Notes under the pieces: model-generated
Database searches by the model: none
Seen by the model: only the letters and a program-made list of their open reading frames with translations
What the model was told of the DNA's origin: nothing
Shown: one piece after another, positions 1 to 6,144 of the stretch
Position numbering within the stretch: the first letter of the stretch is position 1
How the letters are laid out: each line of letters starts with the position of its first letter
Origin: Methylobacterium sp.
GTDB lineage: Bacteria; Pseudomonadota; Alphaproteobacteria; Rhizobiales; Beijerinckiaceae
DNA: 8,224 nucleotides
Reading direction: 5' to 3'
NCBI GenBank assembly: GCA_021154065.1
Contig: JAJKJG010000172.1
Coordinates: forward strand, 1 to 8,224
Position numbers and translations under genes: made by a program

Positions 1-176
1 CGGTGCGGCGGCAGCGACAGCTCGAAGCAGGCCTGGATGATCGCGCCCGAGATCGAGTCGTGGCCGCAGCCGGCGCACAGCGTCGACACCGCGCCCTCGT
101 AGTCGCGGCGGGTGAAGCCGAGCGCATTCTCGGGCAGCTTCGGATGGTGAAGCTTGGGCTTCGTCAGATAGGTCAT
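1..176 (-). CDS. korB: 2-oxoacid:acceptor oxidoreductase, beta (TPP-binding) subunit, N-terminal part
   Basis: Only the first 58 codons lie in the window; the gene runs off the left edge. The protein opens MTYLTKPKLHHPKLPENALG and reaches the motif LCAGCGHDSI at residues 33-42. That CxxCGH motif (C34, C37) is the hallmark of the beta subunit of pyruvate/2-oxoglutarate:ferredoxin oxidoreductases. In this family the cysteines help hold a [4Fe-4S] cluster beside the thiamine diphosphate, and the beta subunit carries the cofactor that attacks the 2-oxoacid. It is the third gene of the operon, 133 bases after the gamma-alpha subunit gene. No convincing Shine-Dalgarno precedes the ATG; instead a four-codon reading frame (MSTR, bases 187-173) ends on a TGA overlapping the ATG, which could couple translation. 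The symbol korB assumes 2-oxoglutarate as substrate, which this fragment cannot prove. Confidence 0.88.
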   Translation of the reverse strand, partial: MTYLTKPKLHHPKLPENALGFTRRDYEGAVSTLCAGCGHDSISGAIIQACFELSLPPH

Positions 177-194
177 CGGGTGCTCATTCGCGAG

Positions 195-289
195 GTCGTC
201 CCGGACGGCCTGCAAGGCCGATCCGGGACCCACGGTGCAGGAGGGTGGGGGTGGGTCCCGGCTCTCCGCTTCGCTGCGGCCGGGATGAC
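195..289. repeat. REP-like double palindrome between korA and korB
   Basis: Two related 39-base arms face each other: 195-233 reads forward and 251-289 is its imperfect reverse complement. Both, read outside-in, begin GTC(G/A)TCCCGG and end GGGACCCAC. Each arm is also a hairpin. In the left arm, GTCCCGGA (198-205) pairs with TCCGGGAC (222-229), and inside it CGGCCT (206-211) pairs with AGGCCG (215-220) around a GCA loop, with one bulged base. The right arm has an outer CCGGC/GCCGG pairing and an inner CCGC/GCGG stem. Elements with this 'TCATCCCGG' core are common, non-coding and multicopy in many Hyphomicrobiales genomes (recalled, not searched here). It fills most of the korA-korB gap, and may act as an mRNA-stabilising or attenuating structure. 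There is no U-tract, so it is not a standard intrinsic terminator. Confidence 0.75.
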
Positions 290-309
290 GGCCAGAGGGC
301 GGGCCGGCA

Positions 310-2151
310 TCATTCGGCCGCCTCCTTGCGGGGAGCACCGGTGAGAAGCGCCCAGCGGCGGGACACCTCGTCGATGATGAAGCGCGCCGTGATCGGCGTG
401 CCGTCGTAATGCAGGACCGAGATCAGCCGCGCCGGGTCGATCGCGCCCTCGTTGATGAGCAGCGCCTTGAGCTGCGCGTCGCGGTTCTGCTCGACGACGA
501 AGACCTGGTCGTGGGCGAGGATGAAGTCGATCACCTCGTCGGCGAAGGGGAAGGCGCGCACCCGCAGCATGTCGAGGTCGATGCCGCGCGAGCCCAGCGT
601 CGCCATGGCCTCGCGGATGGCGGGCGCGGTCGAGCCGAAATAGATCACGCCGTGGCGGGTCGGGCGCGTCGCATCCTCGCGGACCGGTGCCGGCACGAGC
701 GACTTCGCGGTCTCGAACTTGCGCAGGAGCCGCTGCATGTTGTCGACGTAGGCCGGCCCCTCCTCGGTGTAGCGGGCGTAGCGGTCGCGCGACGTGCCGC
801 GGGTGAAGAACGAGCCGCGGGTCGGGTGCGCGCCCGGATAGGTCCGGTAGGGAATGCCGTCGCCGTCGACGTCGAGGTAGCGCCCGAAATTCCGGCCGGC
901 CTCGAGCTCCTCGGCCGACAGCACCTTGCCGCGGTCGAAGCGGCGCGAATCGTCCCAAGCGAGCGGCCGGCAGAGCCACTCGTTCATGCCGATGTCGAGG
1001 TCGAGCAGCACGAACACCGGCGTCTGCAGCCGGTCGGCGAGGTCGAAGGCGGCGGCGGCGAACTCGAAGCACTCGTGCGGGTCCTCGGGGAACAGCAGCA
1101 CGTGCTTGGTGTCGCCGTGCGAGGCGTAGGCGGCGCTGACGATGTCGCATTGCTGCGTGCGCGTCGGCATGCCGGTCGAAGGCCCGGCCCGCTGCACGTC
1201 GAAGATCACCGCCGGCAGCTCGGCGAAATAGGCAAGGCCGATGAACTCCTGCATCAGCGAGATGCCGGGTCCCGACGTCGCCGTGAAGGCGCGGGCGCCG
1301 TTCCAGGCGGCGCCGATGACCATGCCGATCGAGGCGAGCTCGTCCTCGGCCTGGACGATGGCGTAGCGCTGCCTGCCGGTTTCCGGATCGGTGCGGAAGC
1401 GGCCGCAATGCTTCGCGAACGCCTCCGCCATCGAGGTCGAGGGCGTGATCGGGTACCAGGCGCAGACGGTCGCGCCGCCATAGACCGCGCCGAGGCCGGC
1501 CGCGTCGTTGCCCTCGAGGAAGATGCGGTCGCCGACCGCGTCCGCCCGGCGCACCTTGAGGCCGATCGCGTCCTTGAGATGCGCCTCGGCGTAGTCGCGG
1601 CCCATGTGCAGCGCTTCGTAGTTCGGCGGGATGAGCTTGTCCTTGCCCTTGAACTGCTCGGCGATGAGCTTCTCGACCTCCGGAATCTCGATGCCGAGGA
1701 GGAAGGCGAGGGCGCCGACATAGATGATGTTCTTGAACAGCTGGCGCTGGCGCGTGTCGGCGTAGCGCTCGTTGACGATCGCGGTCAGCGGCATGCCGAC
1801 GACGTTGATGTCGGACCGGAACTTCGATTGCGGCAGGGTGCGGGTCGAATCGTAGAAGAGGTAGCCGCCGGGCTCGATCTCGGCGACGTCCTTGTCCCAG
1901 GTCTGCGGGTTCATGGCGACCATGAGGTCGACGCCGCCGCGGCGGCCGAGATGGCCAGCCTCGGTCACCCGCACCTCGTACCAGGTCGGCAGGCCCTGAA
2001 TGTTCGAGGGGAAGATGTTGCGCGACGCGATCGGCACGCCCATGCGGATGAAGGAGCGCGCGAACAGCCGGTTCGCGGACGCCGAGCCCGAGCCGTTGAC
2101 GTTCGCGAACTTGACGACGAATTCGTTCGTGCGTTCTAGGCGCGCCGACAT
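310..2151 (-). CDS. korA: 2-oxoacid:acceptor oxidoreductase, fused gamma-alpha subunit
   Basis: This 613-residue protein is the gamma-alpha fusion of the 2-oxoacid:ferredoxin oxidoreductase family. Residues about 10-190 form the gamma domain (FANVNGSGSASANRLFARSF at 15-34, then EAGHLGRRGGVDLMV). From about 220 onward is the alpha domain, with the pyrimidine-side motif YPITPSTSM (233-241), TSGPGISLMQEF (292-303) and QRAGPSTGMPTRTQQ (320-334), and a C-terminal transketolase-like domain (about 500-600). The length fits the gamma-alpha subunits of KorA type. It contributes to thiamine diphosphate and CoA binding; with the beta subunit it oxidatively decarboxylates a 2-oxoacid to an acyl-CoA. The ATG at 2151 is chosen over an upstream start at 2241 because a perfect GGAGGG lies five bases before it and homology begins there. 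It overlaps the upstream electron-transfer gene by 16 bases, implying coupled translation. Substrate is inferred: 2-oxoglutarate is likeliest, pyruvate or branched 2-oxoacids are possible. Confidence 0.92.
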   Translation of the reverse strand: MSARLERTNEFVVKFANVNGSGSASANRLFARSFIRMGVPIASRNIFPSNIQGLPTWYEVRVTEAGHLGRRGGVDLMVAMNPQTWDKDVAEIEPGGYLFYDSTRTLPQSKFRSDINVVGMPLTAIVNERYADTRQRQLFKNIIYVGALAFLLGIEIPEVEKLIAEQFKGKDKLIPPNYEALHMGRDYAEAHLKDAIGLKVRRADAVGDRIFLEGNDAAGLGAVYGGATVCAWYPITPSTSMAEAFAKHCGRFRTDPETGRQRYAIVQAEDELASIGMVIGAAWNGARAFTATSGPGISLMQEFIGLAYFAELPAVIFDVQRAGPSTGMPTRTQQCDIVSAAYASHGDTKHVLLFPEDPHECFEFAAAAFDLADRLQTPVFVLLDLDIGMNEWLCRPLAWDDSRRFDRGKVLSAEELEAGRNFGRYLDVDGDGIPYRTYPGAHPTRGSFFTRGTSRDRYARYTEEGPAYVDNMQRLLRKFETAKSLVPAPVREDATRPTRHGVIYFGSTAPAIREAMATLGSRGIDLDMLRVRAFPFADEVIDFILAHDQVFVVEQNRDAQLKALLINEGAIDPARLISVLHYDGTPITARFIIDEVSRRWALLTGAPRKEAAE

Positions 2152-4013
2152 GCGTGCCCTCCGGAGGCGTGCGTCATATCGAGCAGGAACTTCTGCATGT
2201 CCCAGGCGCCCGTCGGGCAGCGCTCGGCGCAGAGCCCGCAATGCAGGCAGACGTCCTCGTCCTTGACCATGACGCGGCCGGTCTTGAGCGTGTCGGAGAC
2301 GTAGAGGTCCTGGGTGAGGTTCAGCGCCGGGGCCTGAAGGCGACGGCGCAGCTCATCCTCGGGCCCGTTGACCGTGAAGGTGATGCAGTCGGTCGGGCAG
2401 ATGTCGACGCAGGCGTCGCACTCGATGCACAGGTCGCGCGTGAACACCGTCTCGACGTCGCAGTTGAGGCAGCGCTGCGTTTCGGCATAGCCGAGCTGGC
2501 GGTCGAAGCCGAGCTCGACCTCGGCCCGGATGTCCTTGAGCGAGACCGCCTGGTCGCGCAGCGGCACCTTGTAGCGGTGGTCGAGCGAGATCTCGTTGTC
2601 ATAGGACCACTCGTGGATGCCCATCTTCTGCGAGGCGAGGTTCACCATCGGCGGCGGGCGCACCGCGACGCTGTCGCCCCGGCAGAACGCGTCGATCGAG
2701 ATCGCCGCCTCATGGCCGTGAGCGACGGCCCAGATGATGTTCTTCGGCCCGAAGGCCGAATCGCCGCCGAAGAAGACCTTCGGGTTCGTCGCCTGCATGG
2801 TCGTGCGGTCGACCTTCGGCATCCCCCAGCGGTCGAACTCGATGCCGATGTCGCGCTCGATCCAGGGGAAGGCGTTCTCCTGGCCGATCGCGACGAGGAC
2901 GTCGTCGCATTCGATCGTGACGTCCGGCTCGCCGGTCGGCAGGAGCTGGCGCCGGCCCTTGTCGTCGAGCCGCGCCGCGACCTTCTCGAACACGACGCCG
3001 GTCAGGCGCCCGCCCGTATGCGTGAACTCCTTCGGCACGAGGTAGTTGAGGATCGGGATGCCCTCGTGCATCGCGTCCTCCTTCTCCCAGGGAGAGGCCT
3101 TCATCTCCTCGAAGCCGGAGCGGACGACGACCTTGACCTCCTCGCCGCCGAGGCGGCGGGCGGTGCGGCAGCAATCCATCGCCGTGTTGCCGCCGCCGAG
3201 GACGACAACCCGTTTGCCGATCTTCTCGATATGGCCGAACGAGACGTTGGAGAGCCAGTCGATGCCGATATGGATGCGCGCCGCGGCCTCCTTGCGGCCC
3301 GGGACGTCGAGGTCGCGGCCGCGCGGGGCGCCCGATCCGACGAAGACCGCGTCGTAAGGCTCGGCGAGGAGCGCCTTCAGGCTTTCGATGCGTTGTCCAT
3401 AGCGCGTATCGATGTTGCCGATGCCGACGATGTAGCCGACCTCCTCGTCGATCACCTCCTCGGGCAGGCGGAAGCGCGGGATCTGGCTGCGGATCATGCC
3501 GCCGCCGCGCCGCTCGCCGTCGAAGATGGTGATGTCGTAGCCGAGCGGCGCGAGGTCGCGGGCGACGGTCAGCGAGGCCGGCCCGGCGCCGACGAGCGCC
3601 ACGCGCTTGCCGTTCTTCGCCACCGGGGCCTTGGGCAGGAAGCCCGAGACGTCGTCCTTGTTGTCGGCGGCGACCCGCTTCAGCCGGCAGATCGCGACCG
3701 GCTCGGCCTCGACGCGGCCGCGCCGGCAGGCGGGCTCGCAGGGGCGGTCGCAGGTGCGGCCGAGGATTCCCGGAAAGACGTTCGAGCGCCAGTTGACCAT
3801 ATAGGCATCGGTGTACCGTCCTGCCGCGATGAGGCGGATGTATTCCGGCACCGGCGTGTGGGCCGGGCAGGCCCACTGGCAATCGACGACCTTGTGGAAG
3901 TAATCGGGATTGCGGATGTCGGTCGGGGGCATCGGCGGTTTGATCGCCGCCCCGACCGGCGGCCGCTCCGCGAGATCGACGCCCCCGCGGACACTCGGTT
4001 CACCTTGCATCAT
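2136..4013 (-). CDS. FAD/NAD(P)-dependent iron-sulfur oxidoreductase, glutamate-synthase-small-subunit type with C-terminal ferredoxin domain
   Basis: This 625-residue protein is the likely electron-transfer subunit of the 2-oxoacid oxidoreductase. Residues 40-110 hold a cysteine set (C45, C49, C88, C92, C96) typical of the Fe-S N-terminus of GltD/DPYD-like proteins. An FAD Rossmann motif GAGPAS is at 142-147 and an NAD(P) motif VLGGGNTAMD at 271-280. FFGGDSAFGP (414-423) is the second FAD contact. The C-terminus is ferredoxin-like: C529, C532, C535, C539 and C589, C592, C595, C599 form two CxxCxxCxxxCP sets, with extra cysteines at 515, 518 and 543. By family it would move electrons between NAD(P)(H) and ferredoxin-level Fe-S clusters. 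The three-gene arrangement resembles the NADP-linked 2-oxoglutarate oxidoreductase of Azoarcus. Tandem ATGs at 4013 and 4010 are both possible; AGAGG seven bases before the first and GAGG five before the second do not decide. First gene of the operon. Confidence 0.9.
   Translation of the reverse strand: MMQGEPSVRGGVDLAERPPVGAAIKPPMPPTDIRNPDYFHKVVDCQWACPAHTPVPEYIRLIAAGRYTDAYMVNWRSNVFPGILGRTCDRPCEPACRRGRVEAEPVAICRLKRVAADNKDDVSGFLPKAPVAKNGKRVALVGAGPASLTVARDLAPLGYDITIFDGERRGGGMIRSQIPRFRLPEEVIDEEVGYIVGIGNIDTRYGQRIESLKALLAEPYDAVFVGSGAPRGRDLDVPGRKEAAARIHIGIDWLSNVSFGHIEKIGKRVVVLGGGNTAMDCCRTARRLGGEEVKVVVRSGFEEMKASPWEKEDAMHEGIPILNYLVPKEFTHTGGRLTGVVFEKVAARLDDKGRRQLLPTGEPDVTIECDDVLVAIGQENAFPWIERDIGIEFDRWGMPKVDRTTMQATNPKVFFGGDSAFGPKNIIWAVAHGHEAAISIDAFCRGDSVAVRPPPMVNLASQKMGIHEWSYDNEISLDHRYKVPLRDQAVSLKDIRAEVELGFDRQLGYAETQRCLNCDVETVFTRDLCIECDACVDICPTDCITFTVNGPEDELRRRLQAPALNLTQDLYVSDTLKTGRVMVKDEDVCLHCGLCAERCPTGAWDMQKFLLDMTHASGGHACRRA
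2157..2162 (-). promoter_or_regulatory. Ribosome binding site of korA
   Basis: On the minus strand GGAGGG is followed by a five-base spacer (CACGC) and the ATG at 2151. It lies inside the 3' end of the preceding coding region. It settles the korA start against the longer reading frame that would begin at 2241. Confidence 0.75.
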
Positions 4014-4023
4014 TTCCTCGCCT

Positions 4024-4080
4024 CTCGGGGCGGTTCAGGCGCGATCCGCTTCTGTCGGCGGACTATCCGCTTGCCCCGAG
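4024..4080 (-). promoter_or_regulatory. Repeat-rich leader of the oxidoreductase operon
   Basis: The stretch just before the first operon gene contains nested repeats. CTCGGGGC (4024-4031) and GCCCCGAG (4073-4080) are perfect 8-base inverted copies 41 bases apart, able to close a stem in the mRNA leader. ATCCGCTT occurs twice in direct orientation (4044-4051, 4065-4072), with starts 21 bases apart, two helical turns. GCGGA (4058-4062) and TCCGC (4066-4070) form a small inverted repeat around CTA. Two copies on the same DNA face suggest an operator; the enclosing stem suggests a leader structure. No regulator can be named and chance is not excluded in GC-rich DNA. Confidence 0.35.
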
Positions 4081-4081
4081 C

Positions 4082-4110
4082 TTACTACACGGCCGTTTGC
4101 AACTCGTGAA
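4082..4110 (-). promoter_or_regulatory. Candidate sigma70-type promoter for the oxidoreductase operon
   Basis: On the minus strand TTCACG (4110-4105) is followed after exactly 17 bases by TAGTAA (4087-4082). The -35 matches TTGACA in four of six positions and the -10 matches TATAAT in only three, so it is weak. A perfect 8-base palindrome ACGGCCGT (4089-4096) sits in the spacer, where a repressor could block RNA polymerase. The predicted transcript would begin near 4075 and carry a leader of about 60 bases. Confidence 0.3.
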
Positions 4111-4182
4111 CCCGCGCCGCAGGCCGGGCACGAGCTTTTCCTCTTCATCCTCTCGATCCCACCCGGCGTCAACGCTAGTGAT

Positions 4183-4197
4183 TGTTGCAGTGCAGCA
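4183..4197. promoter_or_regulatory. Near-perfect palindrome, possible operator in the divergent region
   Basis: TGTTGCA (4183-4189) and TGCAGCA (4191-4197) are inverted copies with one mismatch around a central G. It lies between the two divergent genes, about 170 bases before the oxidoreductase operon and 108 bases before the transporter start. TGC/GCA-rich palindromes are the kind of site bound by PhaR/AniA-type regulators of carbon storage in alphaproteobacteria, but the match is only general. I see no clear plus-strand promoter around it. The rest of 4111-4304 shows nothing recognisable. Confidence 0.3.
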
Positions 4198-4304
4198 GAA
4201 GGCTTCCCGCGAATGGCGGCGATGCCGAGAAACCGGTGGCGCGCGAAGGCTCGGGCGGGCAAGGTGGCGGCATTCCCGGTCATGTTCCGAGGCGGGCCCT
4301 ACGA

Positions 4305-5222
4305 TTGAGCGAGGAGCAGCGACGGGGCGACGATCTCAACCGCGCCGTCCTGTACATGATGGCGGCGGCGGTGCTGATTCCGCTCCTCAACGCCTCGGCC
4401 AAGTACCTCGCCGTGACCTATCCGGTGCTCGAGGTCGCTTGGGCGCGCTACGCCGGCCATTTCATCTACATGCTGCTGTTCTTCCTGCCGCAGCGCGGCA
4501 TCCGGATCCTCGCCTGCTCGCGGCCGGCGCTGCAGCTCCTGCGCTCGACCCTTCTGTGCATCTCGACGGTGATCTTCGTCACCGGGCTTCCCTACGTGCC
4601 GCTCGCGACGGCGTCGGCCATCAGCTTCACCGGGCCGTTCATCGTGACGGCGCTCGCGCCGCTGGTCCTGGGCGAGCGGGTCGGGCCGAAGCGCTGGGCC
4701 GCGGTCGCGATCGGATTCGTCGGCGCCCTGGTGGTCGTCCGGCCGGGCACCGCGGGCATGAATACGGCAGCTCTCCTGTTCTTTGGCAGCGCCTTCTTCT
4801 CGGCGATGTACCAGCTCCTGACCCGCAAGCTCGCGGCGCATGATTCGGCCGAGACCTCGATCACCTATATCGCGCTCGCGGGCTTCGTCCTGACCACGAT
4901 CCCGCTGCCCTTCGTCTGGAAGACTCCGGTTTCGTGGCACGACGCGCTGTTGTTTTTCGGGCTCGGGCTGTTTGGCGGCTTCGGGCACTATTTCCTCGTC
5001 AGGGCCTACGAGATCGCGCCGGCGCCCTTCGTGTCGCCCTTCAACTACCTGCAGCTGATCGGGGCCGCACTTCTCGGCTTCGTCGTCTTCGGGCAGCTGC
5101 CGGATGTTTTCGTGTGGTGCGGCGCGGCGATCATCGCCGGGAGCGGCATCGCCATGCTCTATGTCGAACGGCGCGGCCGCACCGCCGCGAAAGCCGCGCC
5201 ACGCCTCTCGCCGGGGGAATAG
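4305..5222 (+). CDS. EamA-family (DMT superfamily) membrane transporter
   Basis: A 305-residue inner-membrane protein with about ten hydrophobic helices arranged as two EamA repeats. The first (about residues 14-145) includes AISFTGPFIVTALAPLVLGE followed by the GPKRWAAVAIGFVGALVVVRPG helix, a very typical EamA ending. The second (about 150-290) starts at AALLFFGSAFFSAMYQLL and ends with a short basic tail. Members export or import small metabolites such as amino acids, riboflavin, nucleotide sugars or S-adenosylmethionine; the sequence alone does not tell which. The start is uncertain. I take TTG at 4305 because it gives a short N-terminus ending directly before helix 1. There is only a weak GAGG 12 bases upstream. 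The next in-frame ATG (4356) would cut into helix 1, and the longer frame back to 4182 is arginine-rich and unlike a transporter N-terminus. One base separates it from the VOC gene, so the two are probably co-transcribed. Confidence 0.88.
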   Translation: MSEEQRRGDDLNRAVLYMMAAAVLIPLLNASAKYLAVTYPVLEVAWARYAGHFIYMLLFFLPQRGIRILACSRPALQLLRSTLLCISTVIFVTGLPYVPLATASAISFTGPFIVTALAPLVLGERVGPKRWAAVAIGFVGALVVVRPGTAGMNTAALLFFGSAFFSAMYQLLTRKLAAHDSAETSITYIALAGFVLTTIPLPFVWKTPVSWHDALLFFGLGLFGGFGHYFLVRAYEIAPAPFVSPFNYLQLIGAALLGFVVFGQLPDVFVWCGAAIIAGSGIAMLYVERRGRTAAKAAPRLSPGE

Positions 5223-5223
5223 C

Positions 5224-5604
5224 GTGATCGACCATGTCTCGGTCGGGGTGCGCTCGCTTGCCGAGGCGGAGCGCTTCTACGAGGCGGCGCTCGGCGCGCT
5301 CGGTTACGCGAAGCTCGTGGTGCGACCGGCGACGATCGGCTTCGGCAAGCGCTACGCCGAATTCTGGATCAACCTGCGCCCCGCGATGGCCGGCGACCGC
5401 GACGGCGGCGCGCATGTGTGCTTGCGGGCGCGCTCGCGGGACGAGGTCGATCGTTTCCACGCCGCGGCGCTGGCGCATGGCGGCACCGACGACGGCGCGC
5501 CCGGCCCGCGCCAGCACGACGATCCGGGGCGCATCTACTACGCGGCCTTCATCCGCGACCCCGACGGCAACCGCATCGAAGCCGTTTGCTTCGTCGGGAG
5601 GTGA
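5224..5604 (+). CDS. VOC-family (glyoxalase/dioxygenase fold) protein
   Basis: A 126-residue single-domain protein of the vicinal oxygen chelate superfamily. It opens MIDHVSVGVRSLAEAERFYE, the standard first beta-alpha unit, and ends with the typical second half DPDGNRIEAVCF. Likely metal ligands are H4, H64 (in GGAHVCLRAR) and E119, in the positions usual for glyoxalase I and related lyases; they are assigned by pattern. VOC enzymes range from glyoxalases and dioxygenases to antibiotic-binding proteins, so the reaction is not predicted. The GTG start at 5224 is supported by GGGGGA five bases upstream, within the end of the transporter gene, and by homology starting there. Tight linkage to the EamA gene suggests that the pair handles one small molecule (inference). 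Its TGA stop abuts the stop of the opposing cytochrome c gene. Confidence 0.87.
   Translation: MIDHVSVGVRSLAEAERFYEAALGALGYAKLVVRPATIGFGKRYAEFWINLRPAMAGDRDGGAHVCLRARSRDEVDRFHAAALAHGGTDDGAPGPRQHDDPGRIYYAAFIRDPDGNRIEAVCFVGR
5577..5593. other. Short perfect hairpin near the tail-to-tail gene junction
   Basis: CGAAGC (5577-5582) pairs perfectly with GCTTCG (5588-5593) around a five-base CGTTT loop. It lies within the last codons of the VOC gene and just past the end of the opposing cytochrome c gene. There is no T-run on either side, so it does not look like an intrinsic terminator, but no better stop signal is seen between the convergent genes. Confidence 0.3.
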
Positions 5605-6144
5605 TCAGCGCCGGGCGAGGAGGTAGGCCGCCATATCGCGGGCTTCGCGCTTCGAGATGCCGGTGACCGGCATGGCGCTCTTGGGGTCGACCTCGCGGGC
5701 GTTGAAGATCCACTGCACGAGGTTGTCGGGCGTGTTGGGCAGGCGGCCGCCGAGATAGAGCCGCGTCGCGACGGCATCGAGCGGCGGGCCGACCCGGCCG
5801 CGCGGGCCGCGCACCCCCGGGATTTCGTGGCAGCCGGCACACCCGTAGCGCAGCGCGAGCTCGGGACCGCGCTTCGGGTCGCCCTGCGTCAAGCGGCGCG
5901 AGAGCGCGTCGCTCTCCCGCTCGCGCATGATCTTGAGCGCAGTGGCGATGCCGCCGGCGAGAGCGAGGGCGAGCACGATCAGCACGATCGCCATGGTGCC
6001 GCTATGGCGCCGCGCCTGCGTCTCCCGCGGCAAAATCGAAGCGACGCCCTCGGCCTCGGAACGTGCTTCCGCTTCGGCGCGCGAGCCGTAGCCGAGGAGC
6101 GCGAGCAGCCCGGCGAGGAGGAGCGTGCGCTTCCGGTCAGGCAT
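5605..6144 (-). CDS. Membrane-anchored monohaem c-type cytochrome of the oxidase operon
   Basis: A 179-residue protein whose C-terminal half (about 85-179) is a class I cytochrome c domain. The haem motif is CAGCH (C102, C105, H106), followed by VGPPL (118-122), and M158 in SAMPVTG is the likely axial methionine. Two hydrophobic stretches precede it: a short one at 7-20 after a basic start (RKR) and a stronger one at 51-70, joined by a charged linker rich in Ala, Glu and Arg. The second probably anchors the haem domain on the periplasmic side. ATG at 6144 has GGGAGG five bases upstream; an internal ATG at 5994, right before helix two, has none. It overlaps the CtaG gene by eight bases. The position suggests an electron donor to the cytochrome oxidase encoded upstream. 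Its stop codon touches that of the VOC gene. Confidence 0.88.
   Translation of the reverse strand: MPDRKRTLLLAGLLALLGYGSRAEAEARSEAEGVASILPRETQARRHSGTMAIVLIVLALALAGGIATALKIMRERESDALSRRLTQGDPKRGPELALRYGCAGCHEIPGVRGPRGRVGPPLDAVATRLYLGGRLPNTPDNLVQWIFNAREVDPKSAMPVTGISKREARDMAAYLLARR

Noticed and set aside
409..2139. Plus-strand open frame of 576 codons opposite korA
   Set aside because: It lies wholly antisense to a gene with clear family motifs, and its translation is rich in Arg, Asp, Glu, Val and Ala without recognisable domains, as expected for the complement of a GC-rich gene.
2154..4109. Plus-strand open frame of 651 codons opposite the flavoprotein gene
   Set aside because: Same kind of antisense shadow; no motif, no plausible start signal, and the minus strand carries intact FAD, NAD(P) and ferredoxin motifs.
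4035..4283. 82-codon minus-strand frame in the divergent intergenic region, with a CPAC motif
   Set aside because: No ribosome binding site before its ATG, low-complexity composition, and it would cover the promoter candidate; most likely chance.
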